A stretch of DNA of 64,000 bases from Lanius collurio (taxonomy: Eukaryota > Chordata > Aves > Passeriformes > Laniidae). Below, piece by piece: positions 11,901-21,363 of this stretch; within the stretch, counting starts at the first letter, position 1, and each line of letters starts with the position of its first letter. Below the pieces are notes generated by a model. It saw only the letters and a list, made by a program, of their open reading frames with translations. It did no database searches and was not told the DNA's origin. Location: NCBI GenBank assembly GCA_020086605.1, contig JACBWW010000051.1, positions 3,879,676-3,943,675 on the forward strand, in the 5' to 3' direction. A program made the translations under genes and the position numbers.

Positions 11901-14900
11901 CATGGAAAATGTCTCCTAAGAACTAAGCTAATGTGCTTCTGAAAGGTCACTGTTTGCCAACCTGACTCTTTTTCTTTATCAGAGTTTATATGAGAATATG
12001 GAAGAGTCCAGACCTGCAAATGGTGCAAAAGGAAGCGATTCTGAAAATGGTTACTATGCAGATTTACTGCAAATTAAACTTGACAACTCAAAGTAAGTAC
12101 TTAGAGCCCGAGGCCTAGAAGTTGGTTGTAGCAGAGTTATTTTCTAGGTAATTGTTTTCATCCTTTTTTGTTACTCTTTGTATGCACTGATGGCATGTGC
12201 AGAAGTGTTTTGTTCTTGTTGCATTTTCTAATGCTCTGGAACCAATCTGACTTCATTATAGGACTGAGAGGGTGTTTCTTGTAGTTTCATTTATGTTTTA
12301 AAAGATAGCAGCAGAAATATTGTTTATGATTATTGCTTTCTTCCAGAAATCCTAGATAAGGGCAGTTCCGACCTTGAATCAATTAAAAGTTAATCTCTAA
12401 GGAAACTGTGTGAAGATTCTTAATCTTTAGCCTGTATATGTTCATTTCTCTTATAAAGAGAGTGAGATAATAACACTTGAAATGTTTTATAGGACAAAAA
12501 ACTTTATTTTTCCTACAATGTATAAATACAAAATTGAGGTGAAGTTGAGTGCTTAGTTGTCTTTAAACCTATTGCTTTATTAAAAGAAAAAAACTCAAAA
12601 TAATCTAAGTCTGACTGATTTTATAATTTTCCTGCCACCCCAGCAAGGAAACTGAAGCACTGAAAAATGAACTATCCCTGCAGAGAATGAAAGCTCTGTA
12701 TGAGAGCCAAAGGGTCCTGGAATTTGAAAGGAAGCTCTTCACAAATGAGAGGCATTTGCAGGCTTGCCAAAGTGAGAATATGAACTTACGGGTTATGCTG
12801 GATGAGCTAAAAATGAAATATGAACCTGAAGGTAAATACTTCTTTTCTACCTGGGAAAGTAAAAATTTCTGATTTTCTTAGCCTTAGAAATGGACTGACA
12901 TTAATCAGGAAGACATTGGTTTAGTTCCAGGATTTAATGCTTAAATAGCTACCTTTCTGAAATAACCTAGTCCAAAAGCTGCAGTTGAAGTAGAAAAGCT
13001 CTACCTTGCTCCAGACCTCTCTTGAATCTGTAAACACTGGCTTGAAAAGCCTAAAGAATGCAGTTTTACAGCTAAAAACAAGTGTGTTCCAAGGCTTTAG
13101 AGAGCATAGGTAGATAACAATACTCACCTGGGTGGGAACAAATCTCAGGTGTTTCCCATAAAAGTGTGGGTGGGAACAAATCTCAGGTGTTTCCCATAAA
13201 AGCAGCAGGGTCTTTGTGGTGATAAGAGACTTCTGCTCTCTGGGTTTAGGCAGCTGCTAGGAACTTTGTAACGAGGTGCAAAGCATTTAGAGGAAAACTG
13301 TTTACTAGCACAAGTTAATGTAGAGTAAGTTTTGACTACAGAGGCCCACTTGACAAACAGCTGATACCTGAGTATGTGCAAAGCAAGGGAGCTATAGGCT
13401 GTGGAGGAAGATAATTCTATTTAAACTGAGAGAGAGCAGGTTTAGATGAGTTATTAGGATGAAACTTCCCTGTAAGGGTGGGGAAGCCCGGGTTGCCCAG
13501 AGAAGCTGTGGCTGCTCCGTTCCTGGAAGTGTCCACGGCCAGGTTGGACAGGGCTTGGAGCACCCTGGGCTGGTGGAAGGTGTCCCTGCCCATGGCAGGG
13601 GTCTTGGAACAAGATGTGCTTTAAGGTCCCTTCCAACCCAAACCATTCTGGGATTCTGTGATTGGGGAACCAGATAGGTAAGTTGTCTTTTTTTCCACAC
13701 CTGGAGGATTTAACTTTAACATGTTATTTGTGGAAGCTTACCTCAGCAGCCTGCAGTTAAAGGCATTTAATTTAAAGGCTTGGTGAAAAGACAGAGTGGA
13801 TGAGGAGAAGGATGTTTTCTCTTTTTCAGGATAAGGGATATAAATTGTCTTTTAAGAATCATTCCAAGCTCTTTAGTCATGTGAAATGTTCTTGCTTTTA
13901 ATATGAGCATGTTGGGGGACAGATCATCTCCAGCTTCTCTTTTGTACAAGAAGTATATTCCTTTTTTTCCTTAGAATTACTTAAAGTTCCTAAAATTAAA
14001 AAGAAGAGGGAAAAAATTCCAGTGAATGCTACCTGTGAATACTTTGACAGCAGAAATGCTCCAGTGAAAGAAACTGCTCTCACTCAATTGCCAGATAGAG
14101 AAGGGAAAAAGGTGACTACTGAGAACTTGGAGCAAAGTGATGCTTCTCCAAAAAACCAGCCTTCCCAAGCATCCCCTCTGAACACAGCTCTCCAGGCAAT
14201 ACGAAACCTTGTTGAACCTGAAAGAAAAAGAGTTAAAATTCAGGATGAGAATCACGTTGCCTTTACTTCGAATAGCAGAAGTGGAAACAATTCCTTGTCT
14301 GCAGCTGCCCCCAGGTCAGTGTCAGCTTCTGTCTCTGCTCCAGGCAGTCAGCACAGACCTGCATCTCTTTTCTTTCGCTGCATGAACTGTGCTCTCCACT
14401 TCTTTATCTATTTCCTCAGTGTTGCATGCAGTGTCATTCCTCAGCTCCGCCTGCCCACGCTGAACCTCTCACTGCCTTTTAGAAGGACTAAACTGCTCAC
14501 TAATAGAAAAGACTCTTGAAAAGGTCTCTGAAATAACTTTCCTGTTGCTTGAAGACATTTAAGGTGTGCAGGTAGCAGGACAGCTCCCTTGGTTTGCTCC
14601 AGCATCAGAAACTTTGTGTTCTTGGTCCCTTCAAAACTGCCACACACCTGTGTTACAGCTCAAGGTAATAAAGGCAGCTGGAATCATGCTCCAGTTTTAT
14701 ACCTAATTTTAGACCCCAGCAACTTCCAGATTTAGCTAAAAGCCTAAAAATTATTTAAGAAATTCTTAACCTGAATTGTGTTAACTTTAATTGTACAAGA
14801 TAATGGAAAATTAATTAGCTGTGTTGTCAGACAAATGAAATGCATGATCTGGATGCACGATAGATGGAAATGCAACTGCTAGATTAAGGTGAAATTTTTC

Positions 14901-17900
14901 CCCTGAACTGAGAATTGAAGTTGCTTTTTGCTAGATGGTAAAGTAACTGAGAACAGTCATTATCTCCAGCTTTTTTTATCCTGGTAAAAAGAACACTGAC
15001 TTTAATTTCCTACTTTTTCAACTAATGCTTTTTGTATTCTGTTCATAATCTTTGTAAACATGTATTCGAGTGTTTGGGGGTAGAAAAAAGTCTAGGCTAG
15101 TCTAGATGCTTTGAGCTTGTAACTTGCTAACATCTGCTAGAAGAAATAGCCAAAGTTAATGGCATTCAGGAGTAATTGGATTGATGCTGTGACTCTTGGA
15201 TCAGTTACTCCAGGTTGCATGGACATAATTAACAGACTTAAAGTAGCCAAACACTGCAGTCTTAAACTGTGGAGAAATTATGGCAGAAACAGCAGTTTTA
15301 GCAGCTGTATTAAAATGTGCAGGGACTGATAGTGAGGAGGGAAGATCAGGAAGGTCAGATGTGGGTGAAAGTGGAGAGGAAAGATTGGAGTAATTTAGTG
15401 ATGGTATTGTGTTTTGATAATGTCCTCTACACATAAAGTATCAGGCAGACTGGAACCTGTTATGGAAAGTTTAACTTACTTCCTCATAATTGCTTTTGGA
15501 ATAGGATATATGATGTCTGCTGACAGGAAGCTGTTAGAAATAGTTTATATGAACTGATGGGGGAAACCTCCTGCAGAGGGGGTGAGGAGTGGAAATTATT
15601 TATGGAGCTGATGCTAGAAAGCAGAGACTGTAGAAAAAGGGGAAGAGGAGGATAAAACCACAGTTCAGAGGGAGGTTTCTAATCTTGTACCCATTGCTAT
15701 TGTTTCAAATAAGGAACAATACATAAAAAATGCTTGGAAAATGAACACCACCAACACAATTAAGTTGCCACAAAACTCCATATAAGATGTTAAGCTTTTT
15801 TCAGTGATGGTATGAGCCTGTAAAAGGCAAATCCAGGCAGAAAGTTGTTTGTTTCTGTTTGTGTTAATGAACTACTAAAACCCCAAGTCATAATGTTAAA
15901 GTAACACTGAGGATTTACTTACCCCTGATCTGCTATGATGTGTTATGAAATAGGAAGTCATGTTAAAGTCTGAGTATTTGAGAAGTTGGATTTCTAAACA
16001 CTGAAAGAATCTCTAGACTGTTCTGTGATGGATGTGGCTGAGCTCTAGGCACAGAAAATATTGGCAAATTGATCAGGAGTGTGGACCTGAAAATGCAGAG
16101 TTGGTGGGAGGAAAAAATAATGGTGGATAATTGTCAGTGTTTCATCTTGTGTTAACTAGAATGTGATGCTCCAGCTGAAAAGGCTTTTGTGGTCTCTGGG
16201 GGTTGGTTTTGTGCCTGGAATAGTTTTTGTGCCATAATTAATGGAGCTCTGATATTGGCCCATGAATTGTGGGAGAAAAGAACCACCCTAGCTGTGAAAG
16301 GGCTGCAAACTTCATTTCTAGAAAGTGGTGTTTGGAATCTGTCCTCTCAGTTCTGGAGGCGAGGAGGAAGTGGTCAGAAGTGATCTGTGCTGCTTGTGGA
16401 GGTGACAAACTCCCTTGGGTGAAGAGACTTTCTTGCTGAGGTGATTTCAGCAGGTACAGCTGGGTAATCTCAGCCCACACCTGTGTGAGGGCACTTCTGT
16501 GTCCTCGCAGAGCTCTGCAGCCAGCCTTGGAGTAGCTCAATTAGGTGCTGCTGCTGATTAGGTTATGAAATGAGAGTGTTGAGACTACAGGTTTAGATAT
16601 TCAAGTGGTGATTATTAATTGTCAGTTACAACTGAACTTCTGGCAATGCAAAGGTTGTGTGCAGTGATATCTTTTGTTTGGCCAACTAACTGGTCAATAA
16701 AAAGATACAGTTCTCTATTGAAATGCTTTTCTTCCCTTCTGAAGCTGAGATAGTAAATTCCAGCCCTTGCTGTACAATTTATTTTGTATTTAGATTAGTG
16801 GTTGTTTGCTTGAGTTTGATTAAAGAGCTTGGGTGCCTAAGAGCTTATTTGCCCCCTTAAATTATTTAGTTGGATTACATTTACCAAATCTACTTCACTT
16901 GGGCTTTGTCCAATTGCCTGTGGCCATGTGGCTCAGCAGAAGATCTGGATAACTAATAATACTCTTTGGGGTTTTAGGCATGGCTCTCAGCCTAAAGTAA
17001 AGCTCCACCTGATGAGACAAGTTGATCTTCCTTAAACAGGTAGAAGGAGCCCCAGTTATATCTCAGTTTTGGAGTCAAAGCTTGATAGAATCATTTCATA
17101 GTTTCACAAGCATTTGCTTAAAGTGGAAGTGTTTAACCATTGTCTTTCTGATCCTTTTCCTGTGCTGAACAGCACAGTGCTCTAAGGGGTGCTCTCTGAG
17201 GGCTGTGGGGGTGAACCTCAGCCTCCTGCCAGCTGCACATCAGCTGCTCCTCCCTCTCATTCGTAGGACAAATGAGAGCATTGGATGGAAAATGCTTGTG
17301 GGTAGAGATGAGGTTGACAGAGTTCAGTTGGTCGTGGGCAAACCAGACTTGGGTTTAACTTCTTGCCAGTTCAACAGTGGGGCAGTGAGAAAGAAAGAAA
17401 ACTTCCCCTACCCTTCTTCCCAGGCTCAGCTTCCTGCCCTCAGTCCTGGCTTCTGTAGCCTCACCAATAGGCACAGGGTGAATTGGATTGCCAGAGTTAT
17501 AGGCTAACAGCATTATTTAATAGTGTAAAAGCAATATTTTGTATAAATCTAATTGTGCTGCTTTGGGACATAATTTAAGTGAATGCGGGTTTTATTTGGC
17601 CTTCTGGTTTGAGTTCTTTCTGCTTGTTTATAGGGAGTCTTTGTTGGTGATTTTGGCCACTAGAGTGGTGTTTTCTGGTGGCCTTGGACAGAGGTTGTTT
17701 AAGGCAGAAAAGTAGGAGGGACAAATGAAGGGAATCTGCCATAGGAGCCAGGTTTGTGAACAGAAGCTCTGAATCCCCAACTGCAGCTTCTGGGGGAGTG
17801 CAAACCACATGATGGCTGCTGAGAACACACTTTTGTCTTCCCTGAATAATTCCTTCATGCTGTAACCACGTGGGAAAGGTGACCATGGACAGAAGGTGCT

Positions 17901-19451
17901 CAGCCATCAGAGTTACAGGTGTGGATTTAATGCAAAGCACAAGGTGGAGCAAGCCCTGCTCTAGAGGAGGTGCACAGCAGAGCCTGTGTTCCTTGGGCCT
18001 GTTGAGACAGTGCTTATGGGGAATAGCACACACATGGCTGCAATGCACAATGGTTTGGTAGCAGTTTGAAGCTGTAGCTAAATTGCCCCAAACTTCTTTG
18101 TTACAGCTCCTTTCATAGTTCTCATGTTCAGCTGCACCTCTCTGTATTGCAAAAAAGTCTCTAACATCTGAGTAGCAGCTCTTTGTGTTTGGAAAAACAT
18201 CACTGAGAGCAGCTGTCCGTGGTGTGGGTTGCTCACTGAGGGCTCCTGAGACCACTAAAAACCCACAAGGTCACCAGAGAGCTGCTTTAATGCATGTGCT
18301 GATAAATGAGTGTAGAGTTTGTGTGGCTATATAAAGTGATGTTGAATTTGGAACTTCATTTTCCATAATTTCTTTCTTTGTGAAAATAATCATGTATGTC
18401 AGTCAGTGGGCTGTGAGTGATTTGGCTGGGTAAAATATCACTCTTCATCAATTATTCTAATGGCATGTTTGAATGTTCATTAAGCTTAAAACAAGATTTA
18501 GGAGTATGAGCACAATCTGATGTTTTGATTTCAGAATTGTCTTTTTAATAGCAATGAGACAGTTTTATCCCCATTTACATTCACAGCAGAATTAAAACCT
18601 GTCAGTAGACTAATTATGTAATTCAGAGCCTGAAAATAAATCTTCCCCCAAGTTAAGATATTCAAGCACTGAGCTAAAGGCAGCAGTAGTGTAGAGCTAG
18701 GTTGAAACAAGCTTATTGTTTTAAAGGTGGTCTTTTTTGGTGGTCTGGAAGTAAGAAGCTTGATTTCATCCTATTTGTATAATATTGCTCAGGCTTTTCA
18801 CTTGGAGTTGTGCTTTGGGGGACTGGATCTCCTTTCTGTGCATGACACAGTGTAGTGGTTTAGTTCAGATCATCTCTCACTTACTTATTTTACCTCTGTG
18901 ACATAAGAATTAGGAGAAAGCAAAGCAGGCATAAACTTAAAAGACTCTTAAGAAGTTTATAAGCAGACCTAAAAAAAGGAAACAGAAGTTAGAGTCAGAC
19001 TAAACCCTTAAGTGGTGTTTTTGAAGGCTGATCTCAGTCACTTAACATATTCAGTAACCTATCTTGCCAAACACTTCAGCAGGTGAGGTGTGTGAGGAGG
19101 CTTTAAGTGATGAAATGTGATTAGGACTGATACAAAAATGCTATGGTTTAGTCTCATTTTCTTCTTAAACCTTTCATGCTCTCTGTCTTTGTATATGGAT
19201 GGTCTTGTATGCCAGTTGGCTCGTTGGTTTTGCCTACAATTCTTATTTTACTTCTGGTTTATATTAACTAAATATGTATTTAGAATGGTTGCTTTGCCTA
19301 TAGGTTAACAGCTGAATCCAGATTTGAAACTACAGAAGAAGATAAGAGAGAAAATAAAATCTCAGCAGAGAAGAAAACGCAGAAGAAAAAACATTCAACA
19401 TTGTATGTATCTTCCAAGGCAAGTCCTGAGACCCAGTGTGCTCAGCAATAA
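2819..19451 (+). CDS. SPDL1: Spindly, whole gene span, 11 coding exons
   Basis: Spindly is a mitotic coiled-coil adaptor that recruits dynein-dynactin to kinetochores and binds the RZZ (ROD-Zwilch-ZW10) complex. Eleven exons join without frame error into 605 residues, the length I recall for human Spindly. Visible parts: the N-terminal CC1 box around residues 22-32 (RKAAQYGLHLLE), which in this family contacts dynein light intermediate chain; heptad-rich coiled coil over most of residues 1-440; the Spindly motif LFAE at 257-260, which contacts the dynactin pointed end; a basic, low-complexity tail; and a terminal CAQQ, a CAAX box that in human Spindly (CPQQ) is farnesylated for RZZ binding. 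The start ATG at 2819 has A at -3 and G at +4 and matches the family N terminus. Identification is near certain; the promoter and any upstream UTR exon are not established. Confidence 0.97.
5018..5194 (+). CDS. SPDL1: SPDL1 coding exon 2 (residues 54-112)
   Basis: 177 nt, in phase at both ends. The acceptor is TTCTTCCAG and the donor AAG|GTTTGG, which is weak because it lacks the usual A/G-A-G-T after GT. It encodes charged heptad coiled coil beginning KFEQEKYTLQREIEL, closely like the remembered vertebrate Spindly sequence. Confidence 0.95.
5497..5691 (+). CDS. SPDL1: SPDL1 coding exon 3 (residues 113-177)
   Basis: 195 nt, phase 0 at both ends. Acceptor TTTTTAAG, donor AAG|GTGTGT. It encodes coiled coil starting LENLKAELDE and containing MSERVHETMSSEML, a stretch well conserved in Spindly. 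Confidence 0.95.
5994..6143 (+). CDS. SPDL1: SPDL1 coding exon 4 (residues 178-227)
   Basis: 150 nt, phase 0. Acceptor TTGTTTAG, donor GAG|GTATTC. It encodes coiled coil that includes QGEKEEREKEVVFYCNALE. Confidence 0.95.
6772..6870 (+). CDS. SPDL1: SPDL1 coding exon 5 with Spindly motif (residues 228-260)
   Basis: 99 nt, phase 0. Acceptor AATCTAG, donor GAG|GTACAA. It ends in GNSLFAE; L257 and F258 form the Spindly motif, which in other dynein adaptors and human Spindly is needed for the dynactin pointed-end contact. The motif reads intact. Confidence 0.95.
7743..7853 (+). CDS. SPDL1: SPDL1 coding exon 6 (residues 261-297)
   Basis: 111 nt, phase 0. Acceptor TTCTGTAG, donor AAG|GTATGA. It starts VEDRRAEMERQL, continuing directly from the Spindly motif. 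The following intron, 7854-10317, contains the minus-strand coding-like tract described separately. Confidence 0.95.
9030..9590 (-). other. Protein-like, frame-broken tract in a SPDL1 intron
   Basis: On the minus strand an open frame of about 100 codons runs from roughly 9580 to 9271 with no stop. It is followed, in two other frames, by overlapping open stretches of about 60 codons (9287-9102) and 82 codons (9280-9032). The composition is rich in E, K, Q and D, with pieces such as HNTEQELKETGKDALDWED and KKLERMLWIGKTTLEVIKL. This could be the eroded remains of an inserted processed gene or transposon protein. I recognise no family and chance cannot be excluded. Confidence 0.25.
10318..10458 (+). 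CDS. SPDL1: SPDL1 coding exon 7 (residues 298-344)
   Basis: 141 nt, phase 0. Acceptor TCTTCCAG, donor AAG|GTATGT. Coiled coil, starting LQMATLLQLKGSQAEFDQLE. The next intron (10459-11982) holds nothing recognised. Confidence 0.95.
11983..12092 (+). CDS. SPDL1: SPDL1 coding exon 8 (residues 345-381)
   Basis: 110 nt; the last codon (Asn381) is split AA|C. Acceptor TTTATCAG, donor CAAA|GTAAGT. It encodes SLYENMEESRPANGAKG and a conserved YYADLLQIKLDN segment. Confidence 0.95.
12644..12831 (+). CDS. SPDL1: SPDL1 coding exon 9 (residues 381-444)
   Basis: 188 nt, beginning with C of the split Asn codon and ending with G of a split Glu codon. Acceptor CACCCCAG, donor AAG|GTAAAT. It encodes the end of the long coiled coil, including KALYESQRVLEFERKLFTNE and the LKMKYEPE motif that marks the coiled-coil to tail boundary in vertebrate Spindly. 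Confidence 0.95.
13130..13201. repeat. Two-copy tandem duplication, 38-bp period
   Basis: A 34-bp segment (GGGTGGGAACAAATCTCAGG and onward) occurs at 13130-13163 and again, identically, at 13168-13201. Four bases separate the copies. The perfect match suggests a recent local duplication within the intron. Confidence 0.9.
13474..13662 (+). mobile_element. CR1 LINE fragment, 3' end
   Basis: The sequence has the CR1 3'-terminal pattern: GGTTGCCCAGAGAAGCTGTG, then GCTTGGAGCACCCTGGGCTG, then AAGGTCCCTTCCAACCCAAA and a terminal ATTCTGTGAT. It is a 5'-truncated, sense-oriented copy of about 190 bp in the SPDL1 intron before coding exon 10. It lacks reverse transcriptase and is dead. It is the clearest avian marker in the window. 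Confidence 0.9.
13975..14314 (+). CDS. SPDL1: SPDL1 coding exon 10, C-terminal tail (residues 444-557)
   Basis: 340 nt, the largest exon. It begins with AA completing Glu444 and ends with AG of a split Arg codon. Acceptor TTTCCTTAG, donor CCCAG|GTCAGT. It encodes a hydrophilic, S/T/P/N-rich and probably disordered tail, beginning LLKVPKIKKKREKIP. This part is much less conserved than the coiled coil. The frame stays open past the donor to a TGA at 14517-14519. Confidence 0.92.
14667..14672 (+). terminator. Possible intronic polyadenylation signal
   Basis: AATAAA lies 148 nt past the in-frame stop that would be reached if the SPDL1 coding exon 10 donor were not used. Use of this signal would give a Spindly without its CAAX tail. 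The hexamer is common by chance in AT-rich DNA. Confidence 0.25.
17575..18255 (-). other. 226-codon antisense open frame, unknown
   Basis: This is the longest uninterrupted frame in the window, antisense within the last SPDL1 intron. The conceptual protein is rich in H, C, S and L and has no motif I recognise, no signal peptide and no clear domain. It is probably fortuitous or part of an old repeat. Confidence 0.12.
19304..19451 (+). CDS. SPDL1: SPDL1 last coding exon with CAAX box (residues 557-605)
   Basis: Acceptor TGCCTATAG. The leading G completes Arg557; 48 codons follow, then TAA at 19449-19451. The exon encodes a lysine-rich stretch, the conserved LYVSSKASPETQC and the terminal CAQQ. 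Cys602 is the predicted farnesylation site, which human Spindly needs to bind the RZZ complex. Confidence 0.96.
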
Positions 19452-19971
19452 AACACTCCTGCAAGGAACCTGGACAGTTTGGGGCTCTGCTCCAGCAGGA
19501 GCTGCTGAGTGAACTTCTGCCCACATCAGTGTGCAGGTTGTTAACTGAAATATTGATCTGCCTGGTGTTTTGAAGGGTATGATTGATTGCCTGGCAGAGC
19601 TGCACTGCTGGTGACTTCCCAGGGGGCACCTGTTGTGTTCCCTGGCACTTGACCTGAGGTGAGGGCTGCTCTTGGCCAAATCCCTAAACTCATTTACTGC
19701 TCTTGGTTTGGAGCATGGGGCTGTGGAGGGGAGGTTCTGGCTAACAGAGGTTTTGTTATATGGCAAGACAGGGTTGGTGGAGAGCTCATCTAAGTGATGT
19801 GCTCCTAAAGTTCTTCCAGTTCCCAGATTCAGAACTCTTAATATTTTTCCTCCTAATGTGTAACTTTTCAACTTTCAGGCTGACCTAATTGCAGAAGTGC
19901 ATGTGAATCACTTCGTGTGTTTCGTTAGTGTTTGAAACTCTACAGATTCCTGTGTTTGTACTATTAATTAA

Positions 19972-19977
19972 AATAAA
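19972..19977 (+). terminator. SPDL1 proximal poly(A) signal
   Basis: AATAAA about 520 nt past the stop, followed by TGTAGCCTGTATTGTATTTG as a GU-rich downstream element. Confidence 0.7.
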
Positions 19978-20096
19978 GGTTTATTTCTTTCTTTATGAAA
20001 TGTAGCCTGTATTGTATTTGAGAAGAAACATGTATCTATTTTTTAAATGAAGGTGATGTCTTTTGTAGAACTTTTTGTTAAAAAAAAGTACCTCTC

Positions 20097-20102
20097 AATA
20101 AA
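20097..20102 (+). terminator. SPDL1 distal poly(A) signal
   Basis: AATAAA about 645 nt past the stop, followed by CAGTGTGTCATGTTTTT as a GU/U-rich element. Confidence 0.6.
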
Positions 20103-21352
20103 TGATAAGAAAATAATGCAGATACAGTGTGTCATGTTTTTAGGAGACAATTCTGTAACTTTCTGAAGTTCATGCAGAATAATTTTGGGGAATAGTTCCA
20201 TTATTTTTGGAACATTTGTATGGAAGTTGGATCACTTCATTTGAGTTGTGATACTACAGTTTAAGCTCCCTCTGGTGAATGGATTAGCCAATTTCTAAGT
20301 AAAAGACTCAGTAGTTAAGATCAAAGTTCTTTAAGACTTCTTTTAAATCCTGGAAAAAAAAATGTTGGGGAGCAATCTTGCATCCCACTGGTTTGTTTAC
20401 AGTTCTGCCAGGTCTGAAATGATGCCTGGGATTTTGTTAACTCTTAAGTGTGCTTGTGGGTGGCTTTAACTCATAAGTCACTTATTTCAAGAAAAACTGA
20501 ATTCTGGTCACAGCAGAAATGACCAAAGAGATGGGAAAGTCACCTTAATGACCACATCTTCTGCCTTTGCAGAGCAGCTCCATCGGGTTATCAGACCACT
20601 TGTGCACAGCTCAGTTTAGGCACAGCCCAGTGGCTGCTACTCCTGGTGAGCTAAATAATCAGAAATGTGTGTCATAGAAACAGATTGTCCCTTCAGTGAT
20701 GGGAGAGATTTGCTGTGTAGCTGAGTTTTTCAGTCTGTTATTAATGAAGTTACACAAACTGAGAATATCTTCTTGTTAACTTTTACTGAGGTGTTTTATT
20801 ACTGACAGCAGATGTACAGCCATGAAATAGTTCTTGCTCTTCTTGACTTTGATGTGAACTTAAATGCTGTGATGCTACAAAATATTAGAAAAAATCCTTT
20901 TTTATGAAGGTGACGAAAGTTAAATTTGTTTACTGTCACTGCTCTGAGGCACAAATAGCATGAAACAACTGAAGTACTTGATTGTTCTACTTGGAGGAAA
21001 ACTCTTGGTAAGTTAACACTGGAGAATGTACTTTAAATGGCATTACTGAGCTGTAGATTGCTAAGACAGTTAAGGATATGTTAATTGTGTGTTGATATAT
21101 GTTATAGTTGACTATATGTTGAGCTACTGGGCATAAGACATTGCTAATTTTATTTCTAGATGGAAATAACTTGTTAATTTATGCTACAAACAAAACTGGG
21201 GTATCATTTCAACAAATGAATGAAACTCATTAGGGTTATCTAATTACCTCCAGGATCTGTTTTACAATCCCTGTAGTTCACTTGGAGTGTGCAGCCTTTG
21301 CCACCTTGTGCAATATATTTGTGTTCACAGATGCTCTTGCAGGAGTGCAGGT

Positions 21353-21363
21353 GGGGGGGGGGG
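21353..21363 (+). repeat. Homopolymer G run
   Basis: Eleven consecutive G bases, a likely source of length polymorphism or sequencing error. Confidence 0.95.

Larger units (their letters stand above)
14315..19303 (+). other. SPDL1 last intron, about 5 kb
   Basis: This is the longest SPDL1 intron. It holds a possible intronic poly(A) signal at 14667-14672, near its 5' end, and an antisense open frame at 17575-18255, both described separately. I see no other gene, repeat family or RNA. Confidence 0.8.
19452..20120 (+). other. SPDL1: SPDL1 3' UTR
   Basis: AT-rich sequence following the stop. It contains two well-placed poly(A) signals (19972-19977 and 20097-20102), each followed within 30-40 nt by a GU/U-rich stretch. 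A third AATAAA at 19447-19452 overlaps the stop codon and is unlikely to be used. The exact cleavage site is not determined. Confidence 0.7.

Noticed and set aside
19395..19871. 158-codon minus-strand frame over the end of SPDL1
   Set aside because: Its first-read part lies opposite the 3' UTR and the rest opposite the last coding exon; no recognisable protein.
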